From NCBI RefSeq assembly GCF_002005165.1, contig NZ_CP019699.1, positions 744,001-808,000 on the forward strand: DNA of 64,000 bases. The letters are read 5' to 3'. Source of the stretch: Novibacillus thermophilus. Its GTDB lineage: Bacteria > Bacillota > Bacilli > Thermoactinomycetales > Novibacillaceae. The position numbers and the translations under genes were made by a program. Shown piece after piece: positions 8,646 to 16,940 of the stretch. Below the pieces are notes generated by a model. The model was not told the origin of the DNA. It was given only the letters and a program-made list of their open reading frames with translations, and made no database searches. Each line of letters opens with the position of its first letter. Positions within the stretch are counted from its first letter, which is position 1.

Positions 8646-9911
8646 ATGAGTGACGTACGTGCAAAAGCAGAGTTGGCCAAGAAAAGTACCGGGGAATTAG
8701 CCGTTTTGACGACAGAGCAAAAGAATGAAGCTTTGTTCAACATTGCCCGATCGATTGAACAGCAGACGGAACGCATTTTACAGGAGAACGAGCGTGATAT
8801 TGAAAACGGAGTGGACAACGGGCTGTCGGGTGCCTTGCTTGATCGGCTGCGGCTGACCGAAACGAGGCTGAAGGACATTGTAAGCGGGTTGGAATCACTG
8901 CTTGAACTACCTGATCCAGTCGGCGAGGTGCTGGAATCGTGGCGTCGGGATGATGGCCTCAGCATCGAGAAGGTGCGTGTCCCGTTAGGTGTGATCGGAA
9001 TGATTTACGAGGCGCGTCCGAATGTAACCGTTGATGCGACAGGACTGGGATTGAAAACGGGGAATGCGATGCTTTTGCGCGGTAGTTCATCAGCGCTCAA
9101 TTCCAACCGTGTGTTGGTGGACGTGATACGTCAGGGGCTTGAACAATCCGATGTACCTTCGGATGCCGTCCAGTTAGTAGAGACGACGGATCGCGGAACT
9201 GTGCAGGACATGTTAAAGTTGAACGGCCTTATCGACGTCATTATTCCACGTGGCGGAGCCGCTTTAATTCAACGCGTTGTGAGTGAATCGAGCGTACCGG
9301 TACTAGAAACGGGTGCCGGGATTTGCCACATTTACATCGACCGGGATGCGCGTTCGGAGATGGCTCACAGTATTGTCATCAATGCGAAAACAGACCGCCC
9401 GGGTGTGTGTAATGCCGTAGAAACAGTGCTTGTACACGAAGCATGGGCGGAGAAGGAATTACAACCACTCGTCGAGGCACTGGAACAATGCGGTGTGGAA
9501 GTGCGCGGATGCTCCCGTACGCAGTCTTTTGCCCCGTCCGTGAAGCAGGCGAATGCGGACGACTGGGATACGGAGTATTTGGACACCATCCTTTCCATTA
9601 AAGTAGTGGACAGTTTAAACGAGGCTGTAGCACACATCCACCGGCACGGAACCCGTCATTCCGAATGCATTGTGACCGACAATGAACAAACGGCGAACGC
9701 TTTTCTGCAACAAGTCGATGCTGCCTGTGTCTACCACAACGCTTCTACACGCTTTACAGACGGCTTTCAATTCGGGTTCGGTGCCGAGATCGGTATCAGT
9801 ACACAAAAATTGCACGCGCGGGGACCGATAGGGTTGCCACAGCTGACGTCCTATAAGTATGTTTTGCGCGGAGACGGTCACATACGCGGAGGAGGTCCAA
9901 CATCATGTTAA
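8646..9911 (+). CDS. proA: Gamma-glutamyl phosphate reductase
   Basis: Second step of proline synthesis: NADPH reduction of gamma-glutamyl phosphate to glutamate semialdehyde, which cyclises to pyrroline-5-carboxylate. 421 residues, the usual length. It has an aldehyde-dehydrogenase-like fold with the catalytic cysteine in RPGVCNAVETVLVH (near residue 252) and the signature EIGISTQKLHARGPIGL near the C-terminus. ATG 8646 follows GGGAGGAG. It lies 94 bases after proB in the same transcript and overlaps proC by 7 bases, pointing to translational coupling. Confidence 0.96.
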   Translation: MSDVRAKAELAKKSTGELAVLTTEQKNEALFNIARSIEQQTERILQENERDIENGVDNGLSGALLDRLRLTETRLKDIVSGLESLLELPDPVGEVLESWRRDDGLSIEKVRVPLGVIGMIYEARPNVTVDATGLGLKTGNAMLLRGSSSALNSNRVLVDVIRQGLEQSDVPSDAVQLVETTDRGTVQDMLKLNGLIDVIIPRGGAALIQRVVSESSVPVLETGAGICHIYIDRDARSEMAHSIVINAKTDRPGVCNAVETVLVHEAWAEKELQPLVEALEQCGVEVRGCSRTQSFAPSVKQANADDWDTEYLDTILSIKVVDSLNEAVAHIHRHGTRHSECIVTDNEQTANAFLQQVDAACVYHNASTRFTDGFQFGFGAEIGISTQKLHARGPIGLPQLTSYKYVLRGDGHIRGGGPTSC

Positions 9912-10747
9912 GTCAAACCATTTGCTTCATCGGCGCCAGTTCTATGGCGGAAGCGATCATCACCGGACTGCTGAAGAAGCAATTGACGACGAAAGACAAC
10001 ATCAGCGTCATCAATAAAGCTAACCGAAGCCGCTTAACCGGTCTTAAGCGGCGGTTTGGCGTGCGCTCTCCGGAAAGGAAAGAAACAGCTGTCATGAATG
10101 CCGACATTGTGCTCCTGGCGGTTAAGCCTAAGGACGTTCACGAGGCAATGGAGGAGTGGGGACAGTATTTAAAACCCGGTAAACACGTGTTAGTGTCAGT
10201 TGTGGCCGGTGTTTCGACCTCCCACCTGGAAACGTATGTCGAAGACGGAGTCCCGGTCGTTCGCACGATGCCGAACACATCGTGTACGATCGGACAGTCC
10301 GCAACCGGCATTGCAGCGGGACGTTGGGCAGGACATAAGCACGTGCAATTGACGGAAAGACTGTTTAGCGCTGTCGGTACGGTCGTCACGTTGGAAGAGG
10401 AACTGCTCGACACTGTGACCGGGTTGTCCGGAAGCGGTCCTGCCTTTGTGTACTACCTCGTCGAAGCGTTGGAACAAGCGGGAATCGATGCCGGACTTCG
10501 TCCGGAAATCGCTCGCAAGCTGACCGTGCAAACCTTGTTCGGTGCAGCCGAGATGCTCGTCAAAACAGCGGAAGAACCGGCATTACTGCGGGAAAAAGTC
10601 ACCTCGCCTGGCGGTACGACCTTCGCCGGAATAGAAGTGCTCAAGTCTCACGATTTTGCCCGAGCTGTGCAGGAAGCTGTGTTCTCCGCCCGCGACCGCG
10701 CCAAACAGTTGGGCGAAGAACTGACAACCCTCCCTGTAAAACATTAA
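9905..10747 (+). CDS. proC: Pyrroline-5-carboxylate reductase
   Basis: Last step of proline synthesis: NAD(P)H reduction of pyrroline-5-carboxylate to L-proline. 280 residues. It has an N-terminal Rossmann domain, then the dimerisation domain with the family signature (TGLSGSGPAFVYYLVEAL near 170) and TSPGGTT near 235. ATG 9905 overlaps the end of proA. Oddly, the nucleotide-binding loop reads FIGASSMAEA where most family members have GAGSMAEA, so the second glycine is serine. The protein is otherwise complete. Together with proBA it gives a full glutamate-to-proline pathway, comparable to proBA-proI of B. subtilis. Confidence 0.95.
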   Translation: MLSQTICFIGASSMAEAIITGLLKKQLTTKDNISVINKANRSRLTGLKRRFGVRSPERKETAVMNADIVLLAVKPKDVHEAMEEWGQYLKPGKHVLVSVVAGVSTSHLETYVEDGVPVVRTMPNTSCTIGQSATGIAAGRWAGHKHVQLTERLFSAVGTVVTLEEELLDTVTGLSGSGPAFVYYLVEALEQAGIDAGLRPEIARKLTVQTLFGAAEMLVKTAEEPALLREKVTSPGGTTFAGIEVLKSHDFARAVQEAVFSARDRAKQLGEELTTLPVKH

Positions 10748-10798
10748 ACTCCGTTCGCTGAATGTTTACCAGTGTTCGCAATGTGTCACTCATTTAAA

Positions 10799-10835
10799 AA
10801 CCCGTATCACTTTAAAAAAGTGGTACGGGTTTTAA
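10799..10835 (+). terminator. Terminator of proBAC
   Basis: AACCCGTATCAC (10799-10810) pairs with GTGGTACGGGTT (10820-10831) with one non-Watson-Crick position, followed by Ts. It ends the proline operon. Confidence 0.85.
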
Positions 10836-11073
10836 ACATTTAAAATTGCCTAACTTTATGGGAAAGTGCGGAAAGTATGTTTAAAACAAAGCCGAAAGTG
10901 GCTATAAAAAGAGATGTAAAGAACTTATACCTTGTAACCTGGCCTTATTATTCCTTTATCCTATTTGACACCAGCAGTGCTGGCGGGGCACGAGTTGGCA
11001 AGACTAACGCCAGTGCGCCGGTTTTTCAAGCCGTTCCTTTTTTAAAAACATATGAGTACGGTAATCAAGTGAA
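10836..11073. other. Intergenic region before the signal peptidase gene
   Basis: No gene is supported. A 66-codon frame (10877-11077) has no ribosome site and no family features. Partial inverted repeats (GCTGGCG near 10978 and CGCCAGT near 11010) could be a weak hairpin. No clear promoter was identified. Confidence 0.4.
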
Positions 11074-11607
11074 GTGAAACAGGTGAAGAAAGGTATGAAG
11101 TTTTTTCGCTGGGGGATCGCACTTGCCCTCGTCATTGTCCTCCTCATTGCTGTCGACCAGCTTGGAGTCGCTTTTTCCGTCGTAAACGGGACATCGATGG
11201 AGCCGACCTTGCAAGACGGTGATCGGCTGTTGATCAACAAATTTTACTTCATGGTCAACACTCCTCACCGCAAAGACGTGGTCACCTTTGAAGACCCACA
11301 ACAAGAAGGGCGTTATCTGGTGAAGCGCGTCGTCGGCGTCCCGGGAGACACCGTCGAAATTCGAGAATCGGAATTGTACGTCAACGGTAAAAAAGTAACG
11401 GAACAGTATATCGACACGGATATCGAAGACGGCAATTACGGACCTGTGAAAGTCAAACCGGGAACTGTGTTCGTGATGGGGGATAACCGCCATAAATACG
11501 CAAGTCGTGACAGTCGCTACAAGAGCGTCGGCCTTGTTCCATTTGAACTGTTGGAAGGGAAGATTGAGTTTATCATTTGGCGCCCCTCACTCATGGCACA
11601 TTTGTAA
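11074..11607 (+). CDS. lepB: Type I signal peptidase
   Basis: Membrane-anchored serine protease that removes signal peptides from secreted proteins. About 177 residues, the single-membrane-segment SipS/LepB form of Gram-positives. One N-terminal transmembrane helix (IALALVIVLLIAV, about residues 12-26) is followed by the catalytic Ser in NGTSMEPTL (near 41), the general-base Lys in YLVKRVVGVPGD (near 83) and the box E motif MGDNR with SRDSR near 135-145. The start is uncertain: GTG 11074, GTG 11083 or ATG 11095, none with a strong ribosome site. It stands alone. Most Bacillales have several paralogues, and its presence among mobile cargo suggests an accessory copy. Confidence 0.9.
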   Translation: MKQVKKGMKFFRWGIALALVIVLLIAVDQLGVAFSVVNGTSMEPTLQDGDRLLINKFYFMVNTPHRKDVVTFEDPQQEGRYLVKRVVGVPGDTVEIRESELYVNGKKVTEQYIDTDIEDGNYGPVKVKPGTVFVMGDNRHKYASRDSRYKSVGLVPFELLEGKIEFIIWRPSLMAHL

Positions 11608-11842
11608 AAAAATTTTTCAAGATATCAGGACATACTTGGTTGATTGTGGTAGAATACACTCTTGGGTGCACCGTTGGACAAACCTCGCTTATTACAATTT
11701 TCCGATTATAATGTATAAAAGGAAAAGAATGTGTGAATAAATTTGATAAATGTTCAAAAATTAGGTCTAACGATTGGCCGAAGATTACGATAATATGAAT
11801 GGTAGACATTTTGTCGAAATTTGTAGGAGGTAAAGAATAATT

Positions 11843-12621
11843 ATGAATTTACTGGAAAAAACGCGACGCATTAATAAGCTATTGCAAAAAAAATGTTGGC
11901 TATCACGTCAACTTTGATGATGTTGCGGACGTCTTAAAAGATGCGATCGGGGCGAATGTGTACGTCGTCGATCCGGATGGGAAATTGCTCGGCATTGCCA
12001 TCAACCACGAAATTGCGAGCGAACGCATGCAGCAATACATGCGCGACCGCCAATTCCCGGAGGAGTACAGCAACCGCCTCATGGAAGTGGAAAAAACATC
12101 ATCCAACATTAGCGTAGATGACCCTCGCACCGCTTATCCAGTGGAAATGGCCGATATGTTTAAAGAAGGGTACACCACAATCGTCCCGATTATCGGTGGC
12201 GGAGACCACCTGGGGAACGTTAGTCTTGTCACGCTTGCAAAATGAGTTTGTCGACGACGACCTCATTCTGGCGGAATACGGTGCAACCGTCGTCGGCCTG
12301 GAAATTTTGCGCGAACGCGCCGGCAAAATCGAAGAAGAGGCGCGGAGCAAAGCCGTCGTCCAAATGGCGATTAATTCGCTCTCCTTTAGCGAATCGGAAG
12401 CTGTGGAACACATCTTCGATGAATTGGACGGGCTCGAAGGCTTGCTCGTCGCCAGCAAAATTGCCGACCGCGTCGGCATCACCCGCTCCGTCATCGTCAA
12501 CGCCCTGCGCAAACTCGAAAGCGCCGGAGTTATCGAATCCCGCTCACTCGGGATGAAGGGGACATATATTAAGATTCTCAATCCGAACCTCGTGCCCGCA
12601 TTGCGGAAGGCGCGGAGTTAG
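11843..12621 (+). pseudogene. codY: CodY global regulator with two frameshifts
   Basis: CodY is the GTP- and branched-chain-amino-acid-responsive repressor of stationary-phase genes. The full family sequence can be followed: MNLLEKTRRINKLLQK, the GAF effector domain (VADVLKDAIGANVYVVD), then the winged HTH ([20 protein letters not shown]). It occupies three frames. An A8 run near 11886 has one base too many (A7 restores QKNVGYHV). A second extra base in GGGGAAC near 12215 separates GGGDHLG from [10 protein letters not shown]. Removing both gives 258 residues, the normal CodY length. ATG 11843 has TAGGAGGT upstream. If the indels are real, this copy cannot bind DNA. It lies outside the usual xerC-hslVU-codY setting, so it may be a decaying second copy. 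Confidence 0.88.
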
Positions 12622-12652
12622 TACAGGATTACATGAAAACTCAGTATCATGG

Positions 12653-12684
12653 AAACCCTGCATCCAAACGGATGTGGGGTTTTT
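12653..12684 (+). terminator. Terminator after codY
   Basis: AAACCCTGCATCC (12653-12665), a short AAAC loop, then GGATGTGGGGTTTTT. It separates codY from the lactonase gene and shows that the apparent upstream extension of the lactonase frame is not coding. Confidence 0.7.
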
Positions 12685-12717
12685 GCAGCTCAAAATCTAG
12701 AAAGGACGTCCAATCAC

Positions 12718-13785
12718 ATGATAGAAAAAAAGCGATATCACGTGTATATCGGTACTTATACTGATCAGTCGTTACCAGGAATTTGGCAGTGTTCATATGA
12801 TAGCAGGCTCGGTACTTTAAAGTCTGTTGATCGTGTATCCGGGATATTAAATCCTTCATATTTGACAGTAGATGAAAAGCACAATCGGTTGTATGCGGTA
12901 AGTGAAAGTGCCGAAGGACGTGTTGTTGCCTTTGATATTGAGGGTGGAACAGGTAAATTGTCGTATAGGAATACACAGTCCACTTTGGGAGGAGCGCCCT
13001 GCCACTTAACGGTGGATCATGAAGGAAAGTATCTCTTTGTTGTCAACTATATGGGAGGAAACGTTTGTCTCTTTCCGATATTATCCGAGGGGAATATCGG
13101 TAATATGAGTGATAATGTGAGACATTATAGCAATGTTGAACAACAAGGTCGCCAGGAAGCGCATCCTCATTCCGCTATTGTCGATCCGACTAATCAATTT
13201 GTTGTCGTATCGGATCTCGGCTTGGACAAAATTATAATCTATAAGTTGAATCGGGAAGAGCATAAATTAACTTTTAATGATGAAGTGATGGAAAGGTCGG
13301 GTTCAGGACCGAGGCATTTTGTTTTTCATCCGTTTCGCAAGTATGCTTACGTGATGAATGAGCTTACTTCGACCATTACGGCATTCACCTACAATGCTGA
13401 ACAAGGATCCCTTGGCAAGATTCAAACGGTCTCTGCTCTCCCAGACAGCTTTACTGGTGAAAGTTACGGCGCGGATATACACGTGGCTCCCAACGGCAAA
13501 TTTTTATACGCTTCTAATCGGGGGCACGACAGTATTGCTGTATTTAAAATAGACGAAGAAAGTGGTGTGCTAACGAACGTTGAATATACACCCACAAATG
13601 GCCGAACACCTCGAAACTTTGCCATTGCACCAGATGGTAACTTCCTACTGGTAGCTAACCAGGATTCAGATTCGATCGTATCGTTTAAAATTGATCAACA
13701 TACAGGGAGGTTAAAGCAGACAGATAACGTCATTCAGATTACCAAACCAGTATGTATTAAATTTGGTAGTGTAATACGTGAATAA
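12718..13785 (+). CDS. Lactonase, seven-bladed propeller (6-phosphogluconolactonase family)
   Basis: 355-residue cytosolic protein of the Pgl/YkgB beta-propeller lactonase family. Members hydrolyse sugar lactones such as 6-phosphogluconolactone to the open acid. Typical repeats are visible: YIGTYTDQ at the start, NPSYLTVDEKHNRLYAVSE, GGAPCHLTVDHEGKYLFVVNY, HPHSAIVDPTNQFVVVSDLG, GSGPRHFVFHPF and TPRNFAIAPDGNFLLVANQ. The family catalytic residues were not individually checked. ATG 12718 follows AAAGGA; an earlier in-frame ATG (12649) lies in the codY terminator. The gene is AT-rich like the catabolic island 200 bases downstream. There it would fit hydrolysis of the aldonolactone formed by the dehydrogenase at 16941. 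A role in the pentose phosphate pathway is the alternative. Confidence 0.82.
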   Translation: MIEKKRYHVYIGTYTDQSLPGIWQCSYDSRLGTLKSVDRVSGILNPSYLTVDEKHNRLYAVSESAEGRVVAFDIEGGTGKLSYRNTQSTLGGAPCHLTVDHEGKYLFVVNYMGGNVCLFPILSEGNIGNMSDNVRHYSNVEQQGRQEAHPHSAIVDPTNQFVVVSDLGLDKIIIYKLNREEHKLTFNDEVMERSGSGPRHFVFHPFRKYAYVMNELTSTITAFTYNAEQGSLGKIQTVSALPDSFTGESYGADIHVAPNGKFLYASNRGHDSIAVFKIDEESGVLTNVEYTPTNGRTPRNFAIAPDGNFLLVANQDSDSIVSFKIDQHTGRLKQTDNVIQITKPVCIKFGSVIRE

Positions 13786-13883
13786 CGAGAAAAATACGAT
13801 TCCGGGAAACTAGAAGTGTCAGTAATAAGGAATTTAACACTGATTTTTTGGCTTTTAAGACGGTCGTATCATCTTATTCAAGG

Positions 13884-13939
13884 TTGACAACATCATTGTA
13901 GGAACTGTATATTTAAAATAAGTTTATTCGACGAATAAA
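13884..13939 (+). promoter_or_regulatory. Promoter and palindromic operator of the amino-sugar island
   Basis: TTGACA (13884-13889), 18 bases, TATATT (13908-13913), then a perfect palindrome TTTATTCG-A-CGAATAAA (13923-13939) about 10 bases downstream of the -10, at the expected transcription start. A repressor bound there would block initiation. A close relative occurs at 16338-16354 in the same position relative to a second promoter. The ROK protein at 23878 is the likely ligand-responsive repressor (inference). Confidence 0.7.
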
Positions 13940-14000
13940 TAAATAGAATCACCTCTACATAGTTACATGTATGCTTTAACGATGAAAAGGAGTAGACACA

Positions 14001-14984
14001 ATGAGATATATCATGGGAGTGGATGGTGGAGGAAGTAAGACTTATACTGTTATAACTGACGAAAACGGAAACAAAATCGGTGAAGGAATTTCTGGTTGTG
14101 GAAATTACCAAATGATTGGGCTAGAACAAGCACTAGCCCACATTAAAAGTTCGATAGATTTAGCATTAGAAGGTACAGGTTTAACTTATAAAGAAATCGA
14201 ATTCGTTCAGTATGGTCTTGCAGGAGCTGATAGAAAAAAAGATTATTCCATTCTTCGATCAGGTTTAAAAACGTTGCCGTTACAAAATTGGGATTTGCTA
14301 GGAGATGCATTAGTTGGGTTAAGACTCGGCAGTCATGATAATGTGGGAGTTGTCCTTGTTTGTGGAAGTGGGACAAATGCTGTCGGAAAAAGCAAGGACG
14401 GCGCTGTGGTACAAACTGGTGGATTTGGGTATTTGTATGGTGATGCGGCAGGTGGCAATTATATGGCAGTCGAAACTTTTCGGTTAGCGGTAAGATCTTG
14501 GGATTCTCGAGAAATACCATCAATACTAACAAAAAAAGTCCCCCGTTTTTTTGGCTTTGATTCAATGGATGAATTGATAAATCATTTTTTGGACAGACAA
14601 GTAAAAAATGTTCCGGGTGAATTAACAATTTTATTACATGAAGCTGCCGATGAAGGTGATCAGTTAGCTATACAATTATTGTCCAAGGTTGGATGTGAAC
14701 TAGGTATCGCTGCAAACTCAGTTATTAAACGTATTGGTAATTTTGGAATCGATACAATACCTGTCGTACTAATTGGAAGCATATTCCAAAGGGCTAAAAA
14801 TTCTTTTTTATTCGAAGCTCTAGAAAAAACGATTAAACGAAAAAACCGAAAAATTAGACTGATTATCCCTGAAATGGAACCTGTTTATGGAGCTGTACTT
14901 CTCGGGATGGATCGCTTACGGATTAAGGTTACCCCTGATGTTTATGCAAAGTTTAATTTGTACAGGAGGGCTTTAGTTGATTAA
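14001..14984 (+). CDS. BadF/BadG-type ATPase, probable N-acetylglucosamine-type sugar kinase
   Basis: 327 residues of the ASKHA fold. Phosphate loop 1 is GVDGGGSKT (residues about 5-13). The second loop is LVCGSGTNAVGK near 118, and GGFGYLYGDAAGG near 136 matches the NagK-like BadF subgroup, which phosphorylates N-acetylglucosamine or related amino sugars with ATP. ATG 14001 has AAAGGAG upstream. Its stop overlaps the start of the GH4 gene by 8 bases, so the two are likely co-translated. In this context it would phosphorylate an imported amino sugar or disaccharide before GH4 cleavage, since GH4 enzymes often need a 6-phosphate. The exact substrate cannot be assigned. Confidence 0.85.
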   Translation: MRYIMGVDGGGSKTYTVITDENGNKIGEGISGCGNYQMIGLEQALAHIKSSIDLALEGTGLTYKEIEFVQYGLAGADRKKDYSILRSGLKTLPLQNWDLLGDALVGLRLGSHDNVGVVLVCGSGTNAVGKSKDGAVVQTGGFGYLYGDAAGGNYMAVETFRLAVRSWDSREIPSILTKKVPRFFGFDSMDELINHFLDRQVKNVPGELTILLHEAADEGDQLAIQLLSKVGCELGIAANSVIKRIGNFGIDTIPVVLIGSIFQRAKNSFLFEALEKTIKRKNRKIRLIIPEMEPVYGAVLLGMDRLRIKVTPDVYAKFNLYRRALVD

Positions 14985-16293
14985 GGATAGTCTCAAAATA
15001 GCAGTAATCGGCGGAGGATCTTCCTATACCCCGGAATTAATTGAAGGATTAATTGAGCATTATCATGAATTTCCAGTTAAGGATTTATATCTTGTGGATG
15101 TAGAACAAGGAAAAGAGAAATTAGAAATTATTGGTTCTCTTTCGAGAAGGATGGTTGAAAGAGCGGGTGTCCCGATCCGAATTCACACCACTTTGGATCG
15201 AAAGAAAGCGATAAAAAATGCGAATTTCGTAACAACCCAAATTCGGGTAGGACAGCTCGAGGCGCGGTCGCGCGATGAAAGGATCCCACTTCGTTATGGT
15301 TGTATAGGACAAGAAACAACGGGTGCAGGTGGATTTGCAAAAGGGTTAAGAACGATTCCTGTTATTTTGGACATTTGTAGGGATATCGAACAATTAGCTC
15401 CACAAGCGTTTTTAATCAACTTCACGAATCCTGCTGGTATGGTTACAGAAGCAGTACTTAAGTATTCCGATGTACGGTCAATAGGACTTTGTAACTTACC
15501 GATTGGGACTAAGATGCAAGTTGCCAAAATAATGGATGTTGACGTTTCAAAAGTTAATATTGAAATAGTGGGTATCAACCATCTGAATTGGGCTTATAAC
15601 ATACAAGTCAATGGAATCGACGTGACGTGGGAAGTAATAGAAAAGTTTTCAAAATCTCGTGGATTAACGGTAAAAAATGTTCCGGACCTCGGATGGGAAC
15701 CTGGCTTTTTAGAATCTTTAGGTATGCTGCCGTGCAGTTATCTTCGGTATTACTATTTAAAAGATAAGATGCTAGAAGAACAATTACAAACATTGAAGAC
15801 AAAAGGAACGCGAGCGGATACTGTAAAAAAGGTCGAATCTGAATTATTTGAGTTATACAAGGATCCTGATTTGGACATAAAGCCCCCGCAATTAGAACAG
15901 AGGGGTGGAGCGTATTACTCAGAGGCGGCTATCAATTTAATGACGTCAATTTATAACAATAAGCGCGACATTCAAGCGGTTAATGTTAAAAATAATGGTA
16001 TTATCCCATGTCTTCCGCATGATGCCTCAATTGAAGTCAATTGTGTTATTGGATCCGACGGCGCGTCACCGGTACAACTAACTCAGTCCGTCAGTCCAAA
16101 AGTTAAAGGTCTTTTGCAAGTGGTGAAAGCTTATGAAGAATTATCTGTTGAAGCTGCGGTGAAGGGTGACTACGATTGTGCACTACACGCTTTGACAATT
16201 CATCCGTTAGTAGGATCATCGTCTGTTGCAAAAAAAATACTTGATGACATATTAGAGGAAAACAAAGAATATTTACCGCAGTTCTACAGTTGA
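14977..16293 (+). CDS. Glycoside hydrolase family 4, probable 6-phospho-beta-glucosidase
   Basis: 438 residues. GH4 enzymes use NAD and a divalent metal to cleave glycosides by transient oxidation at C3; many act on 6-phospho-beta- or alpha-glucosides. Seen: the NAD loop VIGGGSSYTPEL (residues 9-20), NFTNPAG near 149, the Cys metal ligand in GLCNLP near 171 and the His ligand in GINHLNW near 200. TTG 14977 is preceded by AGGAGG 8 bases upstream and overlaps the kinase gene. It resembles the CelF/LicH branch. Beside an ABC importer rather than a PTS, the substrate is presumably phosphorylated by the preceding kinase. Beta-linked amino-sugar disaccharides are a plausible but unproven substrate. 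Confidence 0.9.
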   Translation: MIKDSLKIAVIGGGSSYTPELIEGLIEHYHEFPVKDLYLVDVEQGKEKLEIIGSLSRRMVERAGVPIRIHTTLDRKKAIKNANFVTTQIRVGQLEARSRDERIPLRYGCIGQETTGAGGFAKGLRTIPVILDICRDIEQLAPQAFLINFTNPAGMVTEAVLKYSDVRSIGLCNLPIGTKMQVAKIMDVDVSKVNIEIVGINHLNWAYNIQVNGIDVTWEVIEKFSKSRGLTVKNVPDLGWEPGFLESLGMLPCSYLRYYYLKDKMLEEQLQTLKTKGTRADTVKKVESELFELYKDPDLDIKPPQLEQRGGAYYSEAAINLMTSIYNNKRDIQAVNVKNNGIIPCLPHDASIEVNCVIGSDGASPVQLTQSVSPKVKGLLQVVKAYEELSVEAAVKGDYDCALHALTIHPLVGSSSVAKKILDDILEENKEYLPQFYS

Positions 16294-16354
16294 CATCGGT
16301 TGACATTGTATTTAGAAAAACAAATATTATTCTTTAATTTATTCGATGAAAAAA
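16290..16354 (+). promoter_or_regulatory. Second promoter and operator in the island
   Basis: Two TTGACA hexamers (16290-16295, 16300-16305) precede AT-rich -10 candidates (AATATT 16323-16328 at 17 bases from the second, or TATTAT 16325-16330). A degenerate copy of the upstream palindrome follows: TTTATTCG-A-TGAAAAAA (16338-16354), about 10 bases after the -10, the same layout as 13884-13939. It would drive the RidA to ABC transporter genes. Confidence 0.6.
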
Positions 16355-16438
16355 CCAATCTTAAGAAGGTGGTGGTCTATGATTGAATTTTAGTTGATGG
16401 CTAGATCTAGTAAAAATATTTTGAAAGGAGAATCACAC

Positions 16439-16906
16439 ATGGGATTAGCTGAAGAAAGGATAAAAGAGTTGGGAATACAACTACCTAAAAAAAATAGGCA
16501 TGGGCAGGCATTGGTAGCGATCAAAAAAGTTGGAAATTTGTTGTATACATCAGGACACGGTCCAGAAGCTGAAGACGGTACGCCTATTTGGACTGGCAGG
16601 GTGGGTAGCGACCTTACATTAGAGGAAGGTTACCAGGCTGCTAGAGAGTGTGGGATTATACTTCTGGGTGAGTTAAAAGACTATTTAGGGGATTTGGAAC
16701 GAGTTGACACTATAGTAAAAGCATTTGGGTTGGTATCAAGCGCAGCAGATTTTTATCAACAACCACAAGTGATGAACGGATTTTCCGACCTAATGGTGGA
16801 TGTTTTTGGAGAGAGGGGTAAGCATGCCCGTTCCGCCATGGGTACGTATGTGTTGCCTAAAAACATTCCTGTAGAGATCGAAATGATCGTCAGAATTAAG
16901 GATTGA
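16439..16906 (+). CDS. RidA family protein (YjgF/YER057c/UK114)
   Basis: 155 residues of the RidA superfamily. Canonical RidA deaminates reactive enamine/imine intermediates released by PLP-dependent lyases and dehydratases. ATG 16439 follows AAAGGAG; an earlier in-frame start is not supported. Characteristic blocks are LLYTSGHGPEAEDG, LGELKDYLGDLERVDTIVK, FGERGKHARSAMG and VPVEIEMI-like VEIEMIVRI at the end. The arginine in HARSAMG is at the position of the conserved RidA arginine. It lies two genes before a SelA-like PLP enzyme predicted to eliminate ammonia from an amino sugar acid, so it may hydrolyse the enamine/imine product. It belongs to the longer RidA subtype, whose substrates are poorly defined. 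Confidence 0.85.
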   Translation: MGLAEERIKELGIQLPKKNRHGQALVAIKKVGNLLYTSGHGPEAEDGTPIWTGRVGSDLTLEEGYQAARECGIILLGELKDYLGDLERVDTIVKAFGLVSSAADFYQQPQVMNGFSDLMVDVFGERGKHARSAMGTYVLPKNIPVEIEMIVRIKD

Positions 16907-16940
16907 AGCGTCTGTAAAGGTAGTATTAAGGAGGATACTC

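Noticed and set aside
10877-11077. 66-codon frame before the signal peptidase gene
   Set aside because: No ribosome site and no recognisable fold; it ends at the start of lepB.
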